Under the pieces are notes generated by a model. It worked only from the letters and a program-made list of their open reading frames with translations. It was not told the origin of the DNA and did not search any database. A stretch of 21,835 nucleotides of DNA from CAZGOM01 sp964542875 (GTDB lineage: Bacteria > Planctomycetota > Phycisphaerae > Phycisphaerales > Phycisphaeraceae): contig CAZIWA010000095.1 of assembly GCA_964542875.1 (NCBI GenBank), positions 1 to 21,835 on the forward strand. The letters are read 5' to 3'. The position numbers and the translations under genes were made by a program. Positions 12,377 to 20,019 of this stretch are shown here, piece after piece. Each line of letters opens with the position of its first letter. The first letter of the stretch is position 1.

Positions 12377-14836
12377 ATGACCACCCTCACCCGCCAGCCA
12401 AGCCGTCTCAGCACGGTCGCGTCGTTCTTCAAATCTTTCACCCGCACCTCCGCGGCCGCACCGGCTCCCGCGATGTTTGAGTCCCTCGAAGGACGCCAGA
12501 TGCTCGCCGGCGGCATCTTCTTCTTCACCGCCACCACCAAGGTGGCCGACCGCACCTTCATCGATAACTCCGGCAACAAGGTCGTCTTCACCCTCGCAGG
12601 CCCCGGCCTGGGCACCCTCGTGCAGGATGATCTCGGCAATTTCGACACCCTTGAGCTCGACGGCACCTCCTCCACCAAATCCTCCCTCACCATCACCGTC
12701 ACCAAGGGCAAAGATTCGATCATTGCCTCCACCCTCATCGGCAACATCGAAATCAACGACACTGAAGCCAATGACGGCGGGCTCATCGCCCTCAACGGCG
12801 CAAAGGTCGATCTCAATGACGGCCTCTTCGCCGACGGCACCATCCGCACCCTCGTACTCAACAACATCGGCGACGGTGAAGGTCAGGCCGGCATCCGCAT
12901 CGGCGGCACCGCCGAAAACAAAATCACCCTCACCCTCGGCCTGATCACCGATACCCTGATCACCAGCACCTCCAGCGTCACCGCTTTCCGCGCGGTCGAC
13001 TGGAAAGACACCAACGACACCATCGACGCCTTCGAAGTCACCAATGTCAGTTCCATCACCATCACCGGCAGGGCCGCCAACCCCGGCACCAAGGCCGACA
13101 AGATAAACGGCGATCTCCAGGCCGACATCGGTGTCTTCTACGTGCCCCCCATGGGCTCCAAAATCGTCCCCATCCTCAGCTCCCTCTCCGTCGCAGGCTC
13201 CGCCAAAGGCAACTGGGACTTCAGGTACACCAAGCCCGCAAACATCGACATCAAGGGTGATGTCTCCGACAGCACCTGGTCAAACGAGGCCGGCTTCGGC
13301 GCCATCAACATCGGCGGCACCACCACCAACCTCACCATCAACACCACCAAAAACATCGACTCCATCCGAGGCGGCAGCTTCAACCACGTCAGCGTCACCA
13401 CCGTCGAAGGCGGCACCTTCGGAAACATCGGCACCATCGGCTCCATCACCGTCTTCGACTGGAACCAGGGCCACATCTACTCCGGCAAAATCGCCTCACT
13501 CACCACCACCGGCAAGGCCGAAACCAAAATCACCGCACCCATCGCCGGCGACTTCTCCGCCTCCATGCTCATCATCGGCGTCTCCGAGCGCCCCGGCGCC
13601 ATCACCATGGGCCCCATCCGCATCCAAGGCTCCGCCTTCGGCTTCAAAGCCGGTGACGAAGACGCCGACTGGCACTTCGTCGGCGGCACCAGCCCCATCG
13701 TCATCCGCGGTGATATGCACGACCTGGACGTCCAGGTCGACACCAAGGGCGACACCAAGAGCAACATCGGCAACATCGCCTCCCTCCAGGTCATCGGCGC
13801 AGTCAACAACGTCAATGTCTACATCTCCGGCAAAATCGGTCCTGTCGATATCGGCTCCGCCGACATGTTCAACCTCACCGCCGACAGCACCTTCAAGCTC
13901 GGCAGCGTAGGCACCTACACCAGCAAGGGCGCGGTCAACCACTCCAAGATCCTCACCAGCGGCACCCTCGGCCAGGTTCGCATCGCCTCCGCGGATGGCT
14001 TCAGCGTTGATGCCAAAGGCAACATCACCGGCTTCGTCAGTACCGGCGCAGTCAAGAATTCCCTCGTCGAAGCCGGCGCCAACGTCGGCGCAGTCAACAT
14101 CGGCTCCGCCGACGAGTTCGACATCCATATCACCGGAAACCTCGCCACCTACATCAGCAAGGGCTCAGTGCTCAACTCCGCCATCGATGGCGTCGCCTCC
14201 GGCAATGTCGGCCCCGTGAATGTCGCCTCCGCCACCCACTTTGACATCCACTCCCACGGCAACATCGCGTCCTTCGTCAGCAAGGGTGATGTCATCAGCA
14301 GCACCATCGGCGCTCTGGGCACCATCGGCGCTGTCACCATCGCAGGCAAGCTCGATGACAGCATGGTGAACATCAAGGGCAAGTCCGCCGGTGTCATCAC
14401 CGTCGCCAGCGTCATCAACACCGGCGTCTTCATCGGCTCGCTTCTGGATGAACCACTGCTGGCCATGCCCACCAAGCTCTCCCAGTTCAAGAACTTCGGC
14501 ACCGGCACGGCAAAGGTCTACTCCACGCTGGCTGGCTTCATCGTCACGGGCAAGGGCGTCGAAGGTAACAGCTTCATCAACAGCCGCGTTGCTGCCGGCA
14601 CCCTCAACAACGTCTCCTTGAAGCTCATCGACGGCGCAGAACCGCTGGATAACGGCTTCGCCGCCGGCGTCCGCATCGGCAGTTATGTCCGTTACACCGG
14701 CCCCACCCCTGCAGGCGCTGTCCGCGTCAACAACAAGACCACCCCCGGCACCTACGACCCCACCGGCGACATCACCGGCATCGTCGGCTATAAGCTCACC
14801 ATCGTCGCCCCCATCCTCGGCGGCGCCGCCCTCTAA
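12377..14836 (+). CDS. Exported repeat protein with LEPR-XLL-like N-terminus (819 aa)
   Basis: After about 30 basic and Ser/Thr/Ala-rich residues comes F34-E-S-L-E-G-R-Q-M-L-A44, a variant of the planctomycete L-E-P-R-x-L-L-S motif that precedes very large exported or surface proteins. The rest is Gly, Thr, Asn, Asp and Ile-rich with regular short strands such as I-G-N-I-A-S-L-Q-V and V-G-A-V-N-I-G-S-A-D, which suggests a beta-solenoid. Residues about 485-655 contain four to five tandem units of about 39-41 aa. Few Cys and no C-terminal anchor motif are seen. AAAGG stands 6 nt before the ATG and a strong terminator follows the stop, so the gene is probably a single transcription unit. Function is unknown; adhesion or cell-surface matrix is an inference from architecture. 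Confidence 0.82.
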   Translation: MTTLTRQPSRLSTVASFFKSFTRTSAAAPAPAMFESLEGRQMLAGGIFFFTATTKVADRTFIDNSGNKVVFTLAGPGLGTLVQDDLGNFDTLELDGTSSTKSSLTITVTKGKDSIIASTLIGNIEINDTEANDGGLIALNGAKVDLNDGLFADGTIRTLVLNNIGDGEGQAGIRIGGTAENKITLTLGLITDTLITSTSSVTAFRAVDWKDTNDTIDAFEVTNVSSITITGRAANPGTKADKINGDLQADIGVFYVPPMGSKIVPILSSLSVAGSAKGNWDFRYTKPANIDIKGDVSDSTWSNEAGFGAINIGGTTTNLTINTTKNIDSIRGGSFNHVSVTTVEGGTFGNIGTIGSITVFDWNQGHIYSGKIASLTTTGKAETKITAPIAGDFSASMLIIGVSERPGAITMGPIRIQGSAFGFKAGDEDADWHFVGGTSPIVIRGDMHDLDVQVDTKGDTKSNIGNIASLQVIGAVNNVNVYISGKIGPVDIGSADMFNLTADSTFKLGSVGTYTSKGAVNHSKILTSGTLGQVRIASADGFSVDAKGNITGFVSTGAVKNSLVEAGANVGAVNIGSADEFDIHITGNLATYISKGSVLNSAIDGVASGNVGPVNVASATHFDIHSHGNIASFVSKGDVISSTIGALGTIGAVTIAGKLDDSMVNIKGKSAGVITVASVINTGVFIGSLLDEPLLAMPTKLSQFKNFGTGTAKVYSTLAGFIVTGKGVEGNSFINSRVAAGTLNNVSLKLIDGAEPLDNGFAAGVRIGSYVRYTGPTPAGAVRVNNKTTPGTYDPTGDITGIVGYKLTIVAPILGGAAL
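13831..14340 (+). repeat. Tandem repeats of about 117-123 bp coding 39-41 aa units
   Basis: Four successive units each begin like (K/N)-(I/V)-G-x-V-(D/N)-I-(G/A)-S-A-D, pass through a G-N-(I/L)-x-x-(F/Y)-(V/I)-S-K-G segment and end in x-x-S-x-(I/V). Units start near 13831, 13970, 14081 and 14202, and a partial one at 14321. They lie inside the 819-aa gene and code successive turns of the inferred solenoid. Confidence 0.65.
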
Positions 14837-14863
14837 AACCACTAACACCTCATCACACAACCC

Positions 14864-14899
14864 CCGCCCCGCGCGCGCCAACCGCCGCGGGGCGGTTTT
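14864..14899 (+). terminator. Rho-independent terminator after the 819-aa gene
   Basis: CCGCCCCGCG pairs perfectly with CGCGGGGCGG around a 12-nt loop and is followed by TTTT, 27 bp after the stop codon. Confidence 0.85.
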
Positions 14900-14924
14900 C
14901 ATTCCCCATCAACGCCAACCACTC

Positions 14925-14990
14925 CGGGTGGCACAGCACAGCCCACAGCCATGCTATATCTTGCGCGCACCACTACACTTATCAAAAGCC
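14925..14990 (+). repeat. Intergenic hairpin repeat, copy A (decayed)
   Basis: This stretch runs CGGGTGGCACAGCACAG, then ATGCTATATCTTGCGCGC and CACTACACTTATCAA. It aligns with 15528-15593 at about 70% identity by eye with a few gaps. The hairpin arms present in the other copy are partly broken here, though one A-T pair stands where the other copy has a G-T pair. It lies just downstream of the DUF2203 gene in the same orientation as the second copy. Confidence 0.5.
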
Positions 14991-15036
14991 TCAGCCCACC
15001 CCTGGAAACCCCAAACTCTCGCTTCTCACTTCCGCC

Positions 15037-15465
15037 TCACGGCGCCTTCTCCAGCCCCTCGATCGGCTTGCGCCCTGCAAACCCGGCATGCGTCTCATGC
15101 CACGCGCCCAGTTCCGGCTCCCCGTGTTTCCAGCACAGGCACACTTCGCGCCCATTGTGCCAATGGGGAAAGTCCAGCAGCCCCACGCTCAGGTCTTTCA
15201 CATCCACGCCTACGTTCTGAAGCTCTTCCACCAGCTTCTCGATCTCATCCATCAGCCGGTCATAGTCGGGCTCAAACACTTCCCGCGCCGCTGCCGTCTT
15301 CGCATCGCGCACCCGCTGCACCAGTTCGGCTCGTGCTTCCACCTTCGCCATCAGGTCCGCAGTCACACGCTTCACGTAAGGCAGCGCCCGCCGCGCTTCC
15401 TCCACGGAAAAATACTTCCTCCCCGCAGGCGGCACTGAACCCTGATTACCCGTCATCTGTGTCAT
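15037..15465 (-). CDS. DUF2203 family protein (142 aa)
   Basis: The protein begins with a short tail, then Y18-F-S-V-E-E-A-R-R-A-L-P-Y-V, a long charged helical region (about 32-85) and the conserved end: G86-V-D-V-K-D-L-S-V-G-L-L-D-F-P, G-R-E-V-C-L-C-W112 and G115-E-P-E-L-G-A-W-H-E. Next come T-H-A-G-F-A-G-R-K-P-I. This is the full pattern of the DUF2203 family, found across many bacteria, with no known function. The helices may form a coiled coil. The ATG is preceded by AGGTGA at short spacing; a second ATG three codons later is possible. It is the last gene of the minus-strand series and stands alone, more than 200 bp after the PhyH gene. It lies between two copies of a hairpin repeat. Confidence 0.88.
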   Translation of the reverse strand: MTQMTGNQGSVPPAGRKYFSVEEARRALPYVKRVTADLMAKVEARAELVQRVRDAKTAAAREVFEPDYDRLMDEIEKLVEELQNVGVDVKDLSVGLLDFPHWHNGREVCLCWKHGEPELGAWHETHAGFAGRKPIEGLEKAP

Positions 15466-15527
15466 AAATCACCTGCCGATATCTTACCCCGCATCCAACC
15501 CCTAAATCTGCACACAACTCACATTCT

Positions 15528-15593
15528 CGGGCGGCACGGCACGGCCGCGGCAGTGCTGTGCCTTGCACGCGCCAACAACACTCCTCAAGCCGC
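15528..15593 (+). repeat. Intergenic hairpin repeat, copy B (intact hairpin)
   Basis: GGCACGGCAC (15533-15542) pairs with GTGCTGTGCC (15553-15562) over 10 bp with one G-T wobble and a 10-nt loop. It is followed by CTTGCACGCGCCAAC. It shares its length and order with the copy at 14925-14990 and, more weakly, with 6565-6600. It lies upstream of the DUF2203 gene, in the space after the PhyH gene. Confidence 0.55.
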
Positions 15594-15677
15594 CACCACC
15601 CCCAGAAAACCCTCCGCTCCCCCTCTTAAAACTCTTCTCTTCGACACGGGAACGCGGCTCAGGACGTGTGACGCTTC

Positions 15678-16562
15678 CTACTTCGCCCCCACCGCCTCCT
15701 GCCGCTGCTTCATCCGGGCCATCGCGTCCTTCTTGGCCTGGCTCCACCGGCCCCACGCCTCGCCCGCATCGGGGTGGTCCACAATGTCATGCAGCGTCGC
15801 CCGAGGCTGATACTCCCGGTAATTCCCGTTGTGCCACGCGATATTCCGGTACATCAGAAAATCCCCCGCATTGAGTTGCATCTGCACCGCGCCGGGAAAA
15901 CCCGTGCACACTGCATTACAGATGGATTCCAGCTCTTCGTTGGTGATCTCTGCCCCCTGCGCCTTAAGCCTCGCCGCAAGGTCTTCCGGCAGGTAGCCGC
16001 CCAGATGGGAACTGGTCTTGTCGATCGACTTGGTCTGCCGCTCGCCCGGAAGGTTTCGCAGCCTCAGGTGGCTGCCCGGCACGTACCACGTGCAGCCGTC
16101 GGCATACAGCGCGCAGTTCACCTGGTTCCAGATCCGCGGGTCCAGGTGGTCGCGCGCCAGGTCTTCATACAGCTTCTCATCCTGCGCCTCCACGGGCAGC
16201 TCCACCGGCCCATCGCGATGCCAGCCCAGGTTCCACGGCGCATCAAGCGGCTCCAGCAGGATCCCCAGCACACTCAGCGTCGAAGGCGTGTGCTTGGGCG
16301 TCAGCAGCCGCCCCACCGCTTCCTTCAGCGCCGGCAGCTCGCTGTAGTCTTTGAACGGACGGATATCCAGTTCCCCTTCATACTTCACCACCGGCTGGAT
16401 TCTCTGGATCCGCGGCCCATGCGCCTTGCGCACGATCTCCCGCCCCTTGGCGGCTTCCTTGCGCAAATCCCGGATCAGCGCCGTCGGCACGATCCCCGGG
16501 AAAATCACATAGCCCTGCGACCAGTACTGCGTAATCCATTCGTCACGGAATTCAAAACCCAT
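15678..16562 (-). CDS. Phytanoyl-CoA dioxygenase (PhyH) family protein
   Basis: The 294-aa protein is a non-haem Fe(II)/2-oxoglutarate-dependent oxygenase by its motifs. The iron facial triad is H115-x-D117 (in L-G-W-H-R-D-G-P) and H244 (in Y-R-N-I-A-W-H-N-G). R254 in Y-Q-P-R-A-T-L-H is placed to bind 2-oxoglutarate. The strand N-C-A-L-Y-A-D-G-C-T-W-Y-V-P-G-S-H is the usual PhyH core, and the N-terminal F-x-x-x-G-Y-V-I-F-P-G begins the family fold. No signal peptide is seen. CAGGAG stands 6 nt before the ATG, a strong site. The substrate cannot be told; planctomycetes carry many such paralogues. It is downstream of the sialidase-like gene, 262 bp apart, so co-transcription is uncertain. Confidence 0.9.
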   Translation of the reverse strand: MGFEFRDEWITQYWSQGYVIFPGIVPTALIRDLRKEAAKGREIVRKAHGPRIQRIQPVVKYEGELDIRPFKDYSELPALKEAVGRLLTPKHTPSTLSVLGILLEPLDAPWNLGWHRDGPVELPVEAQDEKLYEDLARDHLDPRIWNQVNCALYADGCTWYVPGSHLRLRNLPGERQTKSIDKTSSHLGGYLPEDLAARLKAQGAEITNEELESICNAVCTGFPGAVQMQLNAGDFLMYRNIAWHNGNYREYQPRATLHDIVDHPDAGEAWGRWSQAKKDAMARMKQRQEAVGAK

Positions 16563-16773
16563 GGCCCGCTCCTGCCGTTAAGTGGTTTGATCTCAGATCA
16601 GCTTATAACCCCCGCCCCAAACGGCAAGCCCAACGCCTTCCTCCTCAGGGGGAAGGGGGCCCGGTACCCGGACCGGATGAGGGTGTTCTTGCTCTTTCTG
16701 CTTCTGATGACATCCCACTGGATGTACCTCGCCGCAGCAAGATGCTCCTCACCTCTCCGGTTTCCTCTGAAAA

Positions 16774-16806
16774 ACATCTAACATCGAACTTGATACATCT
16801 AACATC
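16774..16806. repeat. 12-bp direct repeat ACATCTAACATC, two copies
   Basis: Two exact copies of ACATCTAACATC lie 21 bp apart just downstream of the sialidase-like gene. Each copy itself contains ACATCTA/ACATC half repeats. Slippage or the remains of a short tandem repeat are the simplest explanations. Confidence 0.6.
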
Positions 16807-16824
16807 TCCCGCCTCTGCCCAGCC

Positions 16825-18147
16825 CTAGACCTTAGCCCCCAGCCCCTTCTTCCACTCAATCTTCCGCCCCAGCAAAAACGTCTTGCGTTCCGGGTACCAC
16901 AGCACCGCATTGCCTTTGCGGACAGTAAAGCTCGCATACAGCGCAAAGTCGTGCCGCGGGCGGTCGATGGGCCCCAGCCCGATCGGGCCCTGGTCCATGA
17001 ACAGTTCCGGCTCCGTGAAGCTCACCGGCTGCTTGGCGCCAGGCGTGAACGTCCCGTAAAGGATGTACACCGGCCGCCGGTTCATGCCCGTGTCTTCCGG
17101 CTTGAACCCGCCATAGTGCCCATCATGGTTGTGGATGAAAAACACATATTTTCCGCTTCCCGCCGCATCACCGCCCATGTCATAAATCGGGCACGGGCTA
17201 AGCGGATGCTGAAGCTCCCGCCCGGTGTCGCTCAGCCGGATGATCTCAGGCTTGCTCCACGTCTCCCCGCCGTCGGCGCTCACGCTCCACCACGGGTTGC
17301 CGGAGCTGCTCCGGTACGCCAGAAACAGCCGGCCATCCGGCAGCTTCACAAGGCTCGGCTCCTGCGCCACGCTCAGCGTCGGCGTTCCCGGGAACGGGGC
17401 ACGGATCTCATTCTCTTCCCGGCAGATATGCCGGATCTGGATCTTCTCCACGTCCGGGTTCTCATCGATGTTCTCAAACTTCAAGAACGAAATCAGCGAC
17501 TCATCGGCAATCCACGATGTAATCGGTTTGGGATGCCGCTTGGAGGCGTTCACCCAGCACGTCATCCCCACGAAGTACTTCCCGTCAGGCGTCAGCCGCT
17601 CGGGCTTTTGCCACACGATCCACTGGCTGGGGTACTTGGGGTCCGAGGCGTCATGCCTGGACTTGGCCATCGGTATCCGCTTGGGCTCCGACCACGTATT
17701 GCCCGCGTCATCCGAATAAATGCCCATCATCGCCCCCAGCCGGTGGCTGGGCGTAATCTCATGCCCCAGCCCCTGGCTGTAGATCACATAAAGCCGCCCG
17801 CTCTTGGTGATCAGCGGAAACTGCCAGCTCGCCGTATAAGTCGTCTCCGTAATCGGCGGGCCCGCCAGCACCCGGCACGGCGTCCACGTCTTGCCCTCAT
17901 CAAAACTCTTGGAAAACGCCACATGCTGGTCCGGGTCCCCCTCGCGCGTGCTCTGCGTCCACAGCGCCATCAAAGACCCATCTGGCCCGTCAAACACCAG
18001 AAAGTGCTCATTGCCCGTCGAACCATTCTTCCCCGTCCGGTCCGCAGGCGCATAAACCACATAATCCGGGTTCGTCCGCTTGATCTCTTCCTTCAAGTTC
18101 ACCGTATCAATCCCTTGCGCTGCACCCGTCGGCGGAATCGTTTCCAT
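16825..18147 (-). CDS. Sialidase-like BNR/Asp-box protein (440 aa)
   Basis: Three Asp boxes of the S-x-D-x-G-x-T-W type are present: S81-F-D-E-G-K-T-W88, S145-D-D-A-G-N-T-W152 and S290-A-D-G-G-E-T-W297. They mark a six-bladed beta-propeller of the sialidase superfamily. Q-E-P-S-L-V-K-L-P-D-G-R-L (262-274) and R-S-S-S-G-N-P resemble the active-site blades of exo-sialidases, but the full arginine triad cannot be confirmed by eye. No signal peptide is seen at the chosen ATG, which has AGAGG 7 nt before it, so the protein appears cytoplasmic. That is unusual for an enzyme acting on outside glycans and suggests intracellular processing of imported oligosaccharide, or a non-sialidase activity. It follows the LRR gene by 88 bp and precedes the PhyH gene. 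Confidence 0.8.
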   Translation of the reverse strand: METIPPTGAAQGIDTVNLKEEIKRTNPDYVVYAPADRTGKNGSTGNEHFLVFDGPDGSLMALWTQSTREGDPDQHVAFSKSFDEGKTWTPCRVLAGPPITETTYTASWQFPLITKSGRLYVIYSQGLGHEITPSHRLGAMMGIYSDDAGNTWSEPKRIPMAKSRHDASDPKYPSQWIVWQKPERLTPDGKYFVGMTCWVNASKRHPKPITSWIADESLISFLKFENIDENPDVEKIQIRHICREENEIRAPFPGTPTLSVAQEPSLVKLPDGRLFLAYRSSSGNPWWSVSADGGETWSKPEIIRLSDTGRELQHPLSPCPIYDMGGDAAGSGKYVFFIHNHDGHYGGFKPEDTGMNRRPVYILYGTFTPGAKQPVSFTEPELFMDQGPIGLGPIDRPRHDFALYASFTVRKGNAVLWYPERKTFLLGRKIEWKKGLGAKV

Positions 18148-18194
18148 CTCAAAACCTCTTTTTCAAATCCATGAATGTCCAGACAACGCATCGA

Positions 18195-18204
18195 TGATAT
18201 ATCA
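18195..18204. promoter_or_regulatory. 10-bp palindrome upstream of the sialidase-like gene
   Basis: TGATATATCA is a perfect palindrome 48-57 bp before the sialidase-like ATG, in a small A+T-rich patch. It may be part of a promoter (-10-like TATATC or TATCAT on the minus strand) or an operator; no -35 box was recognised. Confidence 0.25.
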
Positions 18205-18235
18205 AAATCACATCCATATCTCGCGGTTGTGGCAT

Positions 18236-19978
18236 TCACTGACACAACCAATTCTGATTCCCAACCTTTCTTTTTTCGATCTTCACCCCGGACCACGACG
18301 CCTGCCCCACAGGTGTCGTGACATCACGTGCCGCGTTGATCGCCAGCCACGGGCAATCCTTAAGCGCCAGCAACATCGCATCATCCACTTCATCCACAGA
18401 CAAAGACTTCAATCGCGGCATCATTGCCACCTCCCTAAGCTGCTCTTGCGTCAGCTTCACGCCCTCCAGCCACAGGTACTCCAGCATCCTCACCCTTCCC
18501 AGCGCCTGGACATCTTCCCGGGTCAAAGGCATGTCTCGCAGGTAGATGTACGCCAGTCTCTTGTTTTCACTCATATGGTCCCATAGAGGCCCGCCGGTCC
18601 GGCAGCCAACCAGCCCCAATGAACTCACATCACTCTCGCCCATCGCATCGAAAAAAGATGCATCCAGGTCAAAGTCCCACAACTCCAGCATCGAGTGTGA
18701 ATACGAACCTCGTCCATCTTTCGTGGCGTATTTCTTCAAGATCGTGTTGAGCGGCGCAGCCTTCAATCGGCCGTTTCCCTTGATTCGCAGCGTGGTCGGC
18801 ATCTGCGGCATCACACCCAAAGCATCAAGCCCCTCCTCCGCCAACCGGGGATTACCGCTCAAGTCCAGCGTGAACCCGTAAGACGGGGCTATCGCCGCCA
18901 ACTGCCCCAATCGCTGCTCATCCACATCCGGCAACACCATCTCCAGCACCTCGCCCACGCCGGTCAAAGAATCAAACGGACGCGGATGGTCCTCCACCCA
19001 ATAAGGCACCCGCAGCGTCAGAAACCGCGGCACCTTGCCCCTCAGTGCCTCCGCTCCGCCTGGCGTGATCTTTCCCGAGGTTTTTCCATCCAGGCTCAAT
19101 GAAGTCAAAGCACTCCCGGAAAACGCCTTCAGATATGTATCCGTCACCGGCCTATTGGTCTCCAGCCGCACTTCATTTAATTCCCGTAGCGGCGCAAATA
19201 CCGCCATTCCCTGATCCGAAATATCCGCCTGCATGATCGTCATGCGCCGAAGGCCTTCGATTTTTCCCAGTTGTGCCGCGCATGCGTCGTCCACCCTGCA
19301 TCGCTCAGGCAGCACAATCTGCTCGATCCCTTCGCAAGGGGCCACCTTCCCTAGCGCCTTCTCCAGCACATCGGGGGAGACATCCGGCCCCTTTTCATCC
19401 ACACGGTAAAAGCGGGGGGCTATGAAAGTCATGTGATTCCCCATGTGCCTTAAGGGGCTTAAAAACCATCGCGAAAGGTACACCCCGTTTCCACGCAGGT
19501 CGTTCCAGTTCGGGTCCAGCCGGTCAAGTTCGCGGCTGGTCGTTGGCAGGCCCGCTGCCTCCGCCAGCCAAAGTGTCGGCCGCGTATACCGCGCCGTATT
19601 GACCGTGTTGAAGTAGGTCGTGTCCGTCTCCAGCACACCGTGCGTCTCCATGCTCACTTCGACGGCCTTATTGGCCGCCCGCCAGTTCAACACGCCCTGG
19701 GTCACGCAGCCTCCCCAGACCATCAGTTGCAGCGCCGCCGCAACCAGGCCCACCGCCAGCGTTTTCTTCTTCACTTTGCCGTGCATCCGTTCTCGCTCGC
19801 TCGCGTGTGTGTACCCGCACACCGGACATGTCAGCCCGGGGTCGACGCACAAGTCATGCCGGCACTCCGCGCATTGCGCCTCAGCCTTAAGCCGCAGCCG
19901 ATGAGTAGCCACGATGAGCAATATCCACGCGATGATGAGCAGGCCGATAAGCATCACAAAATCGATCAGCGCCGCCAT
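18236..19978 (-). CDS. Membrane-anchored zinc-ribbon / leucine-rich-like repeat protein, paralogue 1 (580 aa)
   Basis: The order is an N-terminal membrane helix (about 5-24), a zinc ribbon C36-x2-C39 ... C51-P-V-C54-G-Y, a basic linker, a second membrane helix (about 74-92), then a large domain of about 490 residues. That domain contains repeated leucine-rich-like strands, such as L-T-S-L-S-L-D-G, F-T-L-D-L-S-G-N-P-R-L, L-E-Y-L-W-L-E-G and L-K-S-L-S-V-D-E-V-D-D. Repeat spacing is irregular, as in RI-like or F-box-type LRRs. Two helices would place the zinc ribbon on one side of the membrane with both ends on the other, or make a hairpin. CGAGG stands 6 nt before the ATG. It follows its paralogue by 41 bp, so the two are probably one operon. 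No family name is recognised; a protein-interaction role is inferred from the repeats. Confidence 0.8.
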   Translation of the reverse strand: MAALIDFVMLIGLLIIAWILLIVATHRLRLKAEAQCAECRHDLCVDPGLTCPVCGYTHASERERMHGKVKKKTLAVGLVAAALQLMVWGGCVTQGVLNWRAANKAVEVSMETHGVLETDTTYFNTVNTARYTRPTLWLAEAAGLPTTSRELDRLDPNWNDLRGNGVYLSRWFLSPLRHMGNHMTFIAPRFYRVDEKGPDVSPDVLEKALGKVAPCEGIEQIVLPERCRVDDACAAQLGKIEGLRRMTIMQADISDQGMAVFAPLRELNEVRLETNRPVTDTYLKAFSGSALTSLSLDGKTSGKITPGGAEALRGKVPRFLTLRVPYWVEDHPRPFDSLTGVGEVLEMVLPDVDEQRLGQLAAIAPSYGFTLDLSGNPRLAEEGLDALGVMPQMPTTLRIKGNGRLKAAPLNTILKKYATKDGRGSYSHSMLELWDFDLDASFFDAMGESDVSSLGLVGCRTGGPLWDHMSENKRLAYIYLRDMPLTREDVQALGRVRMLEYLWLEGVKLTQEQLREVAMMPRLKSLSVDEVDDAMLLALKDCPWLAINAARDVTTPVGQASWSGVKIEKRKVGNQNWLCQ

Positions 19979-20019
19979 GGTCAGCCTCGTTTCTTGCTAT
20001 TGAAACCTCTCAACACCCG

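Noticed and set aside
13831..14340. Regular repeats that might be taken for a CRISPR array
   Set aside because: The units are about 120 bp, imperfect and in frame within an open gene, with no conserved repeat/spacer alternation.
15774..16781. 335-codon plus-strand frame opposite the PhyH gene
   Set aside because: Arg/His/Pro-rich antisense shadow; the opposite frame has the complete iron-binding triad.
16951..18174. 407-codon plus-strand frame opposite the sialidase-like gene
   Set aside because: Antisense shadow with extreme Arg content; the opposite frame carries three Asp boxes.
18225..18249. 7-bp hairpin over the stop codon of LRR paralogue 1
   Set aside because: GGTTGTG/CACAACC with an 11-nt loop and no T-run; too weak to call a terminator.
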